64,000 nucleotides of DNA from assembly GCA_019359445.1 (NCBI GenBank), contig JAHHHJ010000011.1, positions 1 through 64,000 of the forward strand, given 5' to 3'. Position numbers and translations under genes: made by a program. Shown one piece after another: positions 16,888 to 24,447 of this stretch. The notes beneath the pieces were generated by a model. The model had not been told where the DNA came from, did not search any database, and saw nothing but the letters and a program-made list of their open reading frames with translations. This stretch comes from Kastovskya adunca ATA6-11-RM4. Its GTDB lineage: Bacteria; Cyanobacteriota; Cyanobacteriia; Cyanobacteriales; Coleofasciculaceae. Numbering within the stretch: position 1 is the stretch's first letter; every line of letters begins with the position of its first letter.

Positions 16888-17058
16888 CACCTGAGTTGAA
16901 TGTCACTGACTTGAGCGGCAAATAGTTGTTCTTGAGAAATACCCAGCTTGGGGGCTTCCCCCCCACTGGGGAGCCTAGTGCCTCCGCCAGATCCCCTGCA
17001 CAAGAATTGATCTCGTTTGTGATGAATTTTCTTAAGTCAGTGCCATTGCACCTGAGTT
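16888..17058. mobile_element. MITE-like element with 18-bp terminal inverted repeats and 10-bp direct repeats
   Basis: Direct repeats CACCTGAGTT lie at 16888-16897 and 17049-17058. Immediately inside are inverted ends at 16898-16915 and 17031-17048, matching in 15 of 18 positions around a core CACTGACTT. The 151-bp interior has no gene; it contains a small G/C-rich hairpin near 16949-16976. Terminal inverted repeats directly bounded by a direct repeat are the layout of a non-autonomous transposable element. No transposase is in the window, so the family is unassigned. Confidence 0.6.
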
Positions 17059-17067
17059 TTTTAGCCC

Positions 17068-17778
17068 TTATCTAACCCGACGACGTTTGATTTTAACAGG
17101 GCGTGGGCGGACGGGAGCATCAGTTTCAGTTTCGTCGGCTTCCCGAAGCTGGCGGCTAATTTGTGTAAAGGTATCTCGTTGTACGTAAGGATAATCGCTC
17201 ACCCAGAGATTTTGGCTAGGGATATAGATATCGCTGATTTTGGTGATGCTGCTGAGATCGGGTTGATTGGACATGACGAGCATCTCAGCGATTTGACCGG
17301 GGGCGATCGCTTTATGGGTACGGCGTAGTGGTGCTTGCAATTGGGCGGTAAATCCGCTTTCGTCTCCAACGTCTAAATTTAAGCGTCGCTCTCGGTTTTC
17401 GACAATGACTAATTCGCCGCGATTATTGACGGTTTCCTCGGTGCCAACTAGCTCCTCTGTGACAAAAACATCTAGGACGCGCCCGTGCCAGAAGCCACTG
17501 TATTTATAGCGGCGTGTCTCTAGATTACGCATACTCGCCGAGTAAATCGGCCCCCACAACCAGTACAATCCGGCACCAATACCCAGTAGCAAGCGTAACG
17601 GGTCAAATCCGTTTCCCAAAATCAGTCCTAAAATTAAAATGACAACGATGGCTAAAACAGAAACCAACAGTCGTTTTAAAACATCAGGTAACTTTCCCCA
17701 AAAGTAGCCATACTGCGAACCCGTAGCAATGATGGGAATCAGTTGTTCAAACTTCTCGCGGGTGAGTGGAATTAACAT
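17068..17778 (-). CDS. two-helix membrane protein of unknown function, next to dapB
   Basis: The 236-residue protein has a short cytosolic start, two hydrophobic helices (about 36-55, LLVSVLAIVVILILGLILG, and 61-80), then a soluble domain of about 130 residues with many beta-type segments (FWHGRVLDVFVTEELVGTEE, DESGFTAQLQAPLR, DIYIPSQNLWVSDYPYV) and a very basic tail KIKRRRVR. Cyanobacterial relatives exist, in my recollection annotated only loosely. Its start lies 2 nt from the stop of dapB on the same strand, so the two are probably co-transcribed with dapB first. The role is unknown. Confidence 0.75.
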   Translation of the reverse strand: MLIPLTREKFEQLIPIIATGSQYGYFWGKLPDVLKRLLVSVLAIVVILILGLILGNGFDPLRLLLGIGAGLYWLWGPIYSASMRNLETRRYKYSGFWHGRVLDVFVTEELVGTEETVNNRGELVIVENRERRLNLDVGDESGFTAQLQAPLRRTHKAIAPGQIAEMLVMSNQPDLSSITKISDIYIPSQNLWVSDYPYVQRDTFTQISRQLREADETETDAPVRPRPVKIKRRRVR

Positions 17779-17780
17779 GT

Positions 17781-18617
17781 TTAGTCGTTTGACAGGATCT
17801 TTTCTAAACCATAAACCAGAGATTTGAGTTGAGTGACTTTACGAATCGCCAGTAGTACCCCTGGCATGTAGCAGTTGCGATCGCTAGTGTCGTGACGGAG
17901 GGTGTAGGTTTCTCCGGGAGAGCCAAAAATAACTTCCTGGTGAGCAATTAAACCGGGGAGGCGGATGCTGTGAATGCGAATGTTGTCATCGGCAAGCCCA
18001 CCTCTAGCACCAGGGAGTTTTTCGGTTTCTTTGACGGCGGGTGGGTTGTAAGTTTTGCCTAAACCTGCAAGCATCTGAGCTGTTTTGATGGCGGTACCAC
18101 TGGGGGCGTCGGCTTTTTGGTTATGGTGTAGCTCGATAATTTCGACGTGGTCGTAGTGTTGGGAAGCCTGTATGGCGGCTTGCTGTAGCAACACCATTCC
18201 AATTGAGAAGTTGGGGATAATCAACGCCCCTGTGCTGGCTTTTTCCGCAAACTCTGCTAAGTCTTGAATTTGTTCGGGACTTAGTCCTGTGGTGCCAACT
18301 ACCGGACGGACACCATAGGCGATCGCTGCCCGCACATTGTCATAAACGCCCTTGGGGTGAGTAAAGTCCACCATCACTCCCTGCACTTTCTCTTGGGTGG
18401 CAAGTACCAGCGTCGCTTGCAAATCATTCAAAATTGGGATTTCCACAGCTCCGCAGCCAGCGACTTCCCCAGCATCTTGACCAAGATATTCAGGATTGCG
18501 GTCGATTGCCCCCAGCAAGGTCATATCTTCCGATTGGGACACGGCTTTAATTACTTCGCGACCCATTTTGCCCGCCGCACCATTGACGACTACTGGAATT
18601 AGGGATTCATTCGCCAT
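17781..18617 (-). CDS. dapB: 4-hydroxy-tetrahydrodipicolinate reductase
   Basis: DapB reduces hydroxytetrahydrodipicolinate with NAD(P)H on the way to diaminopimelate and lysine, so it feeds peptidoglycan synthesis. The 278-residue protein shows the nucleotide-binding start [30 protein letters not shown], the domain hinge [11 protein letters not shown], the catalytic [19 protein letters not shown] and the C-terminal [21 protein letters not shown]. All expected motifs and the normal length are present. The ATG at 18617 gives a short N-terminal tail before the first strand. Confidence 0.96.
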   Translation of the reverse strand: MANESLIPVVVNGAAGKMGREVIKAVSQSEDMTLLGAIDRNPEYLGQDAGEVAGCGAVEIPILNDLQATLVLATQEKVQGVMVDFTHPKGVYDNVRAAIAYGVRPVVGTTGLSPEQIQDLAEFAEKASTGALIIPNFSIGMVLLQQAAIQASQHYDHVEIIELHHNQKADAPSGTAIKTAQMLAGLGKTYNPPAVKETEKLPGARGGLADDNIRIHSIRLPGLIAHQEVIFGSPGETYTLRHDTSDRNCYMPGVLLAIRKVTQLKSLVYGLEKILSND

Positions 18618-18919
18618 AACTTCAATCTATTTGTGGGGACTCATCAAGGGCATTCTAGACTAAGTTTGTCGTCTCGGAAGCAATGGGTTTGGTGGTTAAG
18701 AGATAAAGATAGGAACGAAAGAGCGATCGCCTCTGGTAAGATTTGCACCACATAACCTGAAGCTGAGACTTTCTGTTTACTGCCAATCGCTTTACTTCTC
18801 TTGATAGAGATTGATCTACTCCTAGGCGTGATGAGGAAATCATTCTCAACCTCCACAATTGTAGAGAGAAAGATATTTAGCCTTAACAAAAACAAATCAG
18901 TAATAACAACGGAGAATTC
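18618..18919. other. intergenic region between dapB and the stress-protein gene
   Basis: This 302-bp divergent spacer must hold both promoters. It contains one GCGATCGC (18723-18730), a short dyad CCACAATTGTAG near 18851, and GGAG directly before the start at 18920. Frames open here on the minus strand have no protein-like features. Confidence 0.5.
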
Positions 18920-19672
18920 ATGACTACTTCCAGAACTGCTCACCATTACAAACGAGCTATAGGTGTATTTAATACTCGTGCAGATGCAGAAAGAGCACTC
19001 CACGATATGAAAGGTGCTGGTTATAACCTAGATGATGTTTCTATCATTGCGCGGGAGACCGGGCAAGTCAGCGGCACAGATGTTCATGAAGATAATGTTG
19101 GCAACAAAGCTGGAGAAGGTGCAGCCACAGGTGCCGTTACGGGTGGTGCCTTAGGTGGTTTGACCGGCTTATTAGTCGGCTTAGGTGCTGTAGCAATCCC
19201 TGGAATCGGCCCAGTCATGCTAGCTGGTGCCGGAGCAACTGCACTCGCCACTACCTTGTCTGGGGGTGCGATTGGTGCCCTTGCTGGTGGCTTAGTGGGT
19301 GCCCTAATTGGATTAGGAATTCCTGAAGAGCATGCCAAAGTTTACCGCGATCGCGTTTCTGATGGTGGCTATCTCCTGATGGTTACAGGCACCGAAGATG
19401 ATATTCGCCAGGCTGAAACCCTTCTGCATAAGCGTGGAATTGAAGAGTGGAGGGTCTACGATGCTCCTGACGTTAGAACCAGCTCTACTACTACTGCTAC
19501 CACTACAGCTACCCCTGTGGTTGGAACAACTCCCCCTACCACCACAGCTAACCCTGTAGTCGATACAACTACCACAAAGCGTACAGTTACCAATGATGTC
19601 CACGAAAAACGAGAGGTTATTGCCAACGAGCCAGAGGTTGTAATTATTGATCGTCGCGACGATGTGCGCTAG
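18920..19672 (+). CDS. general stress protein-like membrane protein with glycine zippers
   Basis: The 250-residue protein begins with a YflT/GSP17M-like fold (RAIGVFNTRADAERALHDMKGAGYNLDDVSIIAR, about 12-46). A very Gly/Ala-rich middle (about 68-140, GGALGGLTGLLVGLGAVAIPGIG and GGAIGALAGGLVGALIGLG) forms glycine-zipper membrane segments. GIPEEHAKVYRDRVSDGGYLLMV and EAETLLHKRGIEEW-type helices follow, then a Thr-rich low-complexity linker (about 192-220) and an acidic-basic tail. Such proteins are induced by osmotic or general stress in bacteria; their mechanism is not known. GGAGAATTC precedes the ATG. Confidence 0.8.
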   Translation: MTTSRTAHHYKRAIGVFNTRADAERALHDMKGAGYNLDDVSIIARETGQVSGTDVHEDNVGNKAGEGAATGAVTGGALGGLTGLLVGLGAVAIPGIGPVMLAGAGATALATTLSGGAIGALAGGLVGALIGLGIPEEHAKVYRDRVSDGGYLLMVTGTEDDIRQAETLLHKRGIEEWRVYDAPDVRTSSTTTATTTATPVVGTTPPTTTANPVVDTTTTKRTVTNDVHEKREVIANEPEVVIIDRRDDVR

Positions 19673-19795
19673 AGCTAAATAGCGATCGCCTCTTGTTCGG
19701 TCGCTCCAAATACGGAAAATTTGGTTCTAAACCTCAGGGCGCGTAATTAGTTATGCGCCCTTCATATGTATATCTGCCCAGAAAAACGCTACAAT

Positions 19796-19809
19796 AGTAC
19801 AGAGGTACT
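19796..19809. promoter_or_regulatory. LexA (SOS)-type operator overlapping a promoter
   Basis: AGTACAGAGGTACT matches at every position the cyanobacterial LexA consensus RGTAC-N3-D-GTWCB, as I recall it for Anabaena. A -10-like TACAAT (19790-19795) directly abuts it, and the ATG of the next small gene starts 14 nt after the box. That layout would let a bound repressor block transcription. Confidence 0.6.
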
Positions 19810-19823
19810 AATAGCGTTTTCAG

Positions 19824-20060
19824 ATGCTCACTGTCACTCGACCAAAAACAACTGAACTTTTAAGTTGCCACGACAAAGCAACAATTGCTGCGGTGTTGAG
19901 CTGGGATTTGGCTGGTGAAATTACCCCGGAAGAAATCGAAGCGATTCGCTTAGAGGGGGAGTGGGTAATTGTACGGCTCAACTTTCGTCGTGCGGTGCCG
20001 CTCCACCGGGACGCATTTATCAATATTTTGAATCAACAACGGGCGTGTGGACAGTGCTGA
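19824..20060 (+). CDS. small protein of unknown function behind a LexA-type box
   Basis: The 78-residue product reads MLTVTRPKTTELLSCHDKA, then VLSWDLAGEITPEEIEAIRL, EGEWVIVRLNFRRAVPLHRD and AFINILNQQRACGQC. It is probably soluble, with an alpha/beta pattern and three Cys. I do not recognise a family. A promoter-like TACAAT and a LexA-type box lie directly upstream, which suggests induction by DNA damage and supports the frame being a real gene. Confidence 0.65.
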   Translation: MLTVTRPKTTELLSCHDKATIAAVLSWDLAGEITPEEIEAIRLEGEWVIVRLNFRRAVPLHRDAFINILNQQRACGQC

Positions 20061-20271
20061 TACACCGACGTTTTTTGTGAGGTATCTGAGTTGACGCTCC
20101 CAAACCCAACATTGATTTGATACACAAAATTGTCGAGAAGCCTAGGTTAAACCCCTACCTCAAAGACCGTAAAATCCTCTCCCCGGTTGAGAAGAGAGGT
20201 GACGCTCATCTTCGTTAAAGTAGAAGTAAGGCAGCATATACAGCGTTTCAAGTTAGCTTCCATCTGCTGTC

Positions 20272-21474
20272 ATGCACGAAGGGGTTAATAAAACTCTCTC
20301 CTCAGCACTTTCAAAACAGGCGATCGCCAATAGAGCGAGTCCAGGTTTTGCGTATTTCTTTTATAGAATTTGGAGCAATATCTTGTCTAACCCAGTAGTG
20401 GCAGACAAACTGACTTCCTCATCATCTAATATCCGTTCCGCTCGCTTGTGGATGCCAGAACAAGTCTTGTTTACACCAGCCGCACTAGATGAACCATGGG
20501 GTCAGCAAATCTTGGCGCGGGTGCAAAGCCTCGGCTTACCAGTAGAAGCATTAACTCACAACCGCCTAACAGGTTTGCGGGGTGAGGATGAGCGTGCAAC
20601 CTATGATATCGCCAAGCGGACTCTCGCCGTTGTCACAGCCCCCCCTTCCCAGCTCAAGCTGAGTCCGATACCGCCTTCTGCCGATTGGCAATTTCACCTC
20701 GCCCAAGGTTGTCCGGCGCACTGCCAATACTGCTATCTCGCGGGCAGTTTATCTGGCCCGCCAGTGATTCGCGCCTACGCCAATTTGCCGCAAATTCTGG
20801 AGAATTTAGCTGCCTACGAGCAAAAAGATCAGGTAACGACCTTTGAAGTCAGTTGCTATACCGATCCCTTGGGAATCGAGCATCTAACTGGGAGTTTGGC
20901 TGAGTGTATCCGCTACTTCGGCACCAGAGAAGATGGATATCTGCGTTGGGTGTCCAAGTTTGACGCGGTTGATGAACTCCTCGATTTACCCCACAACGGT
21001 CATACGCGCTGCCGTGTGAGTGTTAATGCCGCACCTGTTTCCGGTCGTTTCGAGGGGGGTACGGCGTCAGTATCCTCACGGCTTCAGGCATTGCGTAAGT
21101 TAGCGCTACCACGCGCTGAGGGTGGGGGTGGTTATCCCATAGGGGTAGTCATTGCACCGATTATGGCTGTAGAGGATTGGCAGATGCACTATACTCGCTT
21201 GCTTGATGAGATGAGTGAGGTACTGGATTTTGATAGTGATTTGACGTTTGAACTCATCTCCCACCGCTTCACGCCGGGGTCGAAGGACGTATTGCAGACT
21301 TGGTATCCCCACTCCAAGCTGGATATGGATGAGGAGAACCGTAGTGTCAAGCGCAATAAGTTTGGCGGGACGAAGTATGTCTACGATGGAGACACAATGA
21401 AGGGGCTGCGGCGCTTTTTTGAGGGAGAAATTAGCCGTCGCTTTCCCAAGGCTCATATTTTGTACTGGACTTAG
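20272..21474 (+). CDS. radical SAM protein of the spore photoproduct lyase-like family
   Basis: The 400-residue protein carries a radical SAM cluster motif CPAHCQYC (Cys147, Cys151, Cys154; CX3CX2C), which binds a 4Fe-4S cluster that cleaves S-adenosylmethionine. Around it are WQFHLAQGCPAHCQYCYLAG, VSCYTDPLGIEHLTGSLAEC, RWVSKFDAVDELLDL, RVSVNAAPVSGRFEGGTAS and the C-terminal FTPGSKDVLQTWYP. These features match SPL-like proteins of non-sporulating bacteria. A thymine-dimer lesion repair role is possible but unproven for this branch. The first 60 residues look poorly conserved; the ATG at 20452 is an alternative start. Confidence 0.85.
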   Translation: MHEGVNKTLSSALSKQAIANRASPGFAYFFYRIWSNILSNPVVADKLTSSSSNIRSARLWMPEQVLFTPAALDEPWGQQILARVQSLGLPVEALTHNRLTGLRGEDERATYDIAKRTLAVVTAPPSQLKLSPIPPSADWQFHLAQGCPAHCQYCYLAGSLSGPPVIRAYANLPQILENLAAYEQKDQVTTFEVSCYTDPLGIEHLTGSLAECIRYFGTREDGYLRWVSKFDAVDELLDLPHNGHTRCRVSVNAAPVSGRFEGGTASVSSRLQALRKLALPRAEGGGGYPIGVVIAPIMAVEDWQMHYTRLLDEMSEVLDFDSDLTFELISHRFTPGSKDVLQTWYPHSKLDMDEENRSVKRNKFGGTKYVYDGDTMKGLRRFFEGEISRRFPKAHILYWT

Positions 21475-21491
21475 AGGGCGTCAGCGCCTCA

Positions 21492-21522
21492 GATCCTCGA
21501 CTTCTTAGAGAAGTCGGGGATC
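21492..21522. terminator. 31-nt hairpin repeat, possible bidirectional terminator (copy 2)
   Basis: GATCCTCGACTTCT, TAG loop, AGAAGTCGGGGATC. It differs from the 2417-2447 copy by one base in the left arm and in the loop. As there, it lies between convergent genes (the radical SAM gene and the flavin monooxygenase). Confidence 0.65.
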
Positions 21523-21589
21523 TTCACCTTTGGTAATAGTAAGGACATTGCACTGCAATGGCCCTACAGTCTGATTCAGAGACTGCGCC

Positions 21590-22834
21590 CTAGGAAACGT
21601 TTCTCACAGGCAAAAGGGCAAGGCTGGATTTAGTAAGGGCAGGGACAATGCGATCGCCAGCCATTCTTGCGCCGGAGAGATTTCGGGCAACGGGGCCAAG
21701 CTGCAAGGCGGCTAACCCACCCATGACAAACAATTCGCAACCTGACCACCGCAGGTGTTCGTCCAATACAGGCAAACCGTTAATCATCTCAGTAGGAAAC
21801 GCCTCTTGTACCTCTTTGAGTAAGGGTTCAGTCGTGGCATCAAAGCGTGTTCCTGTCGCTAGCCAAATGCGATCGCATTCATGTTCGCTGCCATCTGTGC
21901 AACTGACTCGCCAGCAACTATCTTGCCACTCGGCTTTAACAATTTCGCACTGTTCGTCAAAGCGTAACTGACCAGAACGAGAATATCGCCGCAGTTGCGT
22001 CATAATTGCTGGCGTCATCGAGCCACCATTACGCGCCTGCTGAATTAATGAAGAGCGCTGTTCCCAATCTGCCTCGGCACGGAAAGCTTTGAGATACTTC
22101 GGCCCCAGCCAGCCGGGGTCAGCATCGAAGAGCCTTTCTTGCAACTGACGCCGCACCATAATTTGTACCTTTGCGCCTAATGCGATCGCTCCCACCGCTA
22201 AATGACCGCTCGTTAAGCCCCCACCCACAATTAAGATCCGCTCCCCTTGCAGGTGTAGCTCACGCAAATCCACCTGCTGCGAGTGGCGCAAGCGCTCTTG
22301 AGGATAGGCGGAAGAAATCTGGTGCGCCCAGTCGGGTAGTTGCAATTTCCCGCTACCCGTTGCTAAAACAACGCGCCGTGCTTTGAGAAGTTGTCCCGTT
22401 TCTAACTCTAGTTGAAAGCGGCAGCGTCCCCAATCCGTGATCGGCTGAATGCGAGTCACTGCGGCTTTGAGGACTCGGTCTTCTAACTGCCAGCGATGCA
22501 CCACATCTCGACAAAAATCATCAAAAAGCTGCGTTCCTGGCAGGTCATAGGGGGGAAATAGTTCATCCGAACGTCCTTCAGCAAACCGACGCAAAGCATA
22601 GGGGTTGGGGTCGGGATGGTGTACCGCAGGCGATCGCAAATGGGGAATTTTTAAGGCGGCAAATTGCTGCTGCCATCGGCTCATCCACTTCCCGCTGGGG
22701 TCAATCGTCACGAACTTGTTGTTTAACGACGAGCGCTTTTGCAGCAAATGAGCAACTAACGTTAGCGCCTGCGAACCTGCTCCAATAATGGCAATGTCAG
22801 TCTGGGTCGATGGTGACGCTAATTCAACATTCAT
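21590..22834 (-). CDS. FAD/NAD(P)H-dependent monooxygenase-like protein, probably iron-regulated
   Basis: The 414-residue flavoprotein has an FAD site near the start (IAIIGAGSQALTLVAHLL, residues 14-31), a GKWMSRWQQQFAALKIPHLRSP segment typical of N-hydroxylating monooxygenases, ARRVVLATG, and a second NADPH site RILIVGGGLTSGHLAVGAIALG (about 199-220), then IWLATGTRFD. The layout resembles lysine/ornithine N-hydroxylases of siderophore synthesis. A near-perfect Fur box (22861-22877) lies 26 nt upstream of the ATG, so iron limitation probably induces it. No siderophore synthesis cluster is next to it, so the substrate is open. Confidence 0.85.
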   Translation of the reverse strand: MNVELASPSTQTDIAIIGAGSQALTLVAHLLQKRSSLNNKFVTIDPSGKWMSRWQQQFAALKIPHLRSPAVHHPDPNPYALRRFAEGRSDELFPPYDLPGTQLFDDFCRDVVHRWQLEDRVLKAAVTRIQPITDWGRCRFQLELETGQLLKARRVVLATGSGKLQLPDWAHQISSAYPQERLRHSQQVDLRELHLQGERILIVGGGLTSGHLAVGAIALGAKVQIMVRRQLQERLFDADPGWLGPKYLKAFRAEADWEQRSSLIQQARNGGSMTPAIMTQLRRYSRSGQLRFDEQCEIVKAEWQDSCWRVSCTDGSEHECDRIWLATGTRFDATTEPLLKEVQEAFPTEMINGLPVLDEHLRWSGCELFVMGGLAALQLGPVARNLSGARMAGDRIVPALTKSSLALLPVRNVS

Positions 22835-22860
22835 GAGAAGCCGTCTGAAGTTATTTTAGA

Positions 22861-22877
22861 ATGATAACTATTATCAT
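22861..22877. promoter_or_regulatory. Fur-type iron box upstream of the flavin monooxygenase
   Basis: ATGATAA-CTA-TTATCAT is a perfect 7-3-7 palindrome. Its core TGATAACTATTATCA matches the 7-1-7 Fur consensus (TGATAAT-A-ATTATCA) at all but the two central-side positions. It lies just before the start of the gene reading leftward from 22834. Confidence 0.7.
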
Positions 22878-23118
22878 AAACAACTTAGATTATCCCCTTT
22901 TCCTGAAAATTATCAATCCTCAGTAGGGGGACACCCAGAGCCGGGGCGCAACAAACCATTGACACTCCTCAGGACTCAGCCTTCTCTTCATCCTTCCTCC
23001 CCTACTCAGTGCGGGCACGGCATGCCCTACCCCTACGACTCAGGACGAGCAGATTCTCGAACCTCAGCTCAATCCCGGAGAAGATGCCGTGCCCCTACGA
23101 CTCACCGACTCTGTTCAT
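22878..23118. repeat. spacer with ACTCAGGACTC-type dispersed repeats
   Basis: From 22959 the spacer contains CTCAGGACTCAGCC, GGGCACGGCATGCCCTACCCC, a partial second copy GATGCCGTGCCCCTACGAC, and GACTCAGGAC, in the style of the repeats at 127-213 and 13385. No gene is seen. Confidence 0.5.
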
Positions 23119-23610
23119 TTACCAGCCCCAAGTACCAACGCTACCTTTGAAAGGGCCAACAATATCACTGGTTATCCAACCGCCATAGAAGTCTCCCGGC
23201 TGAGCTTGCACCTTCTCTCCATCCACATAACAAGCCTCCATCCGGCTGGGATAGAACGAAACGTAGTCCTTGATAGCGGCAAAGGTTGGTGTCGGGTCGG
23301 GATAATACCAAGCTGCATTCCCCGCTTGCTTGTCACCAACAACAACGGTGTAATATCCTGCGTTTCCTTTCCACTCACAAAAGGAACTCTGACTGGTTGG
23401 CTTTAAATAATCTTGCTGGATATCTTCTAGGGGAATGTAATAAACCGGGGGATGGCTGGTTTCCAGGACGCGTTTGGCACGGTGCGTATCGGCAATCTTA
23501 ACGCCATTGAAGAAAATTTCGATATGTTTGGTCGAGTCCTCCAAAGCGGGAGGACGGGGGTAATCCCAGACGGACTCTTGACCCGGTTGCGGTTCAATAC
23601 GACGGTTCAT
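23119..23610 (-). CDS. DUF427 family protein
   Basis: The 163-residue protein contains the DUF427 pattern: VWDYPRPPALEDSTKHIEIFFNGVKIADT, LETSHPPVYYIPLEDI, SFCEWKGNAGYYTV and AAWYYPDPTPTFAAIKDYVSFYP, ending GDFYGGWITSDIVGPFKG. DUF427 proteins are small soluble beta-rich proteins found across bacteria, plants and fungi. Their biochemical role is not settled to my knowledge. The GGWITSDIVGPFKG end is well preserved, so the gene looks intact. It stands alone between two repeat-bearing spacers. Confidence 0.9.
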   Translation of the reverse strand: MNRRIEPQPGQESVWDYPRPPALEDSTKHIEIFFNGVKIADTHRAKRVLETSHPPVYYIPLEDIQQDYLKPTSQSSFCEWKGNAGYYTVVVGDKQAGNAAWYYPDPTPTFAAIKDYVSFYPSRMEACYVDGEKVQAQPGDFYGGWITSDIVGPFKGSVGTWGW

Positions 23611-23699
23611 AAGCTGCTCTAAAGTCTTAGTTCAAGCCGACCTTAAAATAACCTCTAAAAGGTATTTATTACAGGCTCCCTAGGGGAGTTTTCTGTTTG

Positions 23700-23720
23700 G
23701 TGGGTTACACCGAATCGCGT
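23700..23720. repeat. 21-bp direct repeat, left copy
   Basis: GTGGGTTACACCGAATCGCG plus T is repeated exactly at 24427-24447, so the two copies bracket the DUF29 gene. The GGTTACACCGAATCGCG word looks like a dispersed cyanobacterial repeat. Confidence 0.8.
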
Positions 23721-23849
23721 AGAGTGCAGCGACAATCAGCTTCACACTTCTCCATCAATCGCCCATCTGGAGGGCAGTCCTACAATAGAGACGTTGGTTG
23801 AGGTGGGAAAACAGTAATGCATGTGCCGGAAACAAACGAAAAGGCAGCA

Positions 23850-24317
23850 ATGTCTGCACCAAACCTCTACGAAACAGATTTCTACGCCTGGACGCAGGAA
23901 CAAGCGTCTTTACTCCACAAACACCAGTGGAGTCAGCTTGACTTGCTCAATCTAATTGAGGAGATTGAATCGTTGGGGAAACAGCAACGCCAAGAACTGC
24001 GAAATCGGTTGAGTGTGTTGATTGGGCATTTGCTCAAATGGGAATACCAACCGCAACGCCGCAGTCGTAGTTGGCTGGCAACGATTCGTGTGCAGCGTCG
24101 TGATACTTTACGGTTACTGAAAGACAACCCCAGCTTAAAACCTTACTTTGAGGATGCACTAGCAGAAGCTTACGAAAATGGCAGAGATTTAGCAATGGGA
24201 GAAACTGATCTGCCAGAGGAAACTTTTCCCCAGAAGTGTCCCTATAGTCTGACGGAAATTTTAGACAAAAGCTTTTATCCAGGTGAGGCGAGTGAGTTGG
24301 TAAGTGAATCAGAGTAG
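23850..24317 (+). CDS. DUF29 family protein
   Basis: The 155-residue protein shows the DUF29 signature: LYETDFYAWTQEQASLLHKHQW, LDLLNLIEEIESLGKQQRQEL, LIGHLLKWEYQPQRRSRSW, then CPYSLTEILDKSFYPG. DUF29 proteins occur in many copies in cyanobacteria, are all-helical, and have no proven function; multiple copies near mobile DNA have led to the idea of a genome-conflict role. An ATG at 23817 would add 11 residues. Exact 21-bp direct repeats flank the gene at 23700 and 24427, which suggests movement or recombination of the cassette. Confidence 0.9.
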   Translation: MSAPNLYETDFYAWTQEQASLLHKHQWSQLDLLNLIEEIESLGKQQRQELRNRLSVLIGHLLKWEYQPQRRSRSWLATIRVQRRDTLRLLKDNPSLKPYFEDALAEAYENGRDLAMGETDLPEETFPQKCPYSLTEILDKSFYPGEASELVSESE

Positions 24318-24426
24318 ATGTTAGGTTTCCTTGGTCAAGCTAACCTACGGACGATTTGCGATCGCACTAAGGTCTGAAGCCTCTACCTCTACCCTTAAGG
24401 TAAGGGCGTCTGTATTTTTTGGGTAC

Positions 24427-24447
24427 GTGGGTTACACCGAATCGCGT
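24427..24447. repeat. 21-bp direct repeat, right copy, inside the end of the McrC-like gene
   Basis: It is identical to 23700-23720. The copy supplies the stop codon and the last four or so codons (RDSV) of the McrC-like gene, so the present end of that gene was probably created by the repeat. Confidence 0.8.

Noticed and set aside
18644-19003. Minus-strand frame before the stress-protein gene
   Set aside because: It overlaps the clear start of the gene at 18920, and its Ser-rich composition does not look like a protein family.
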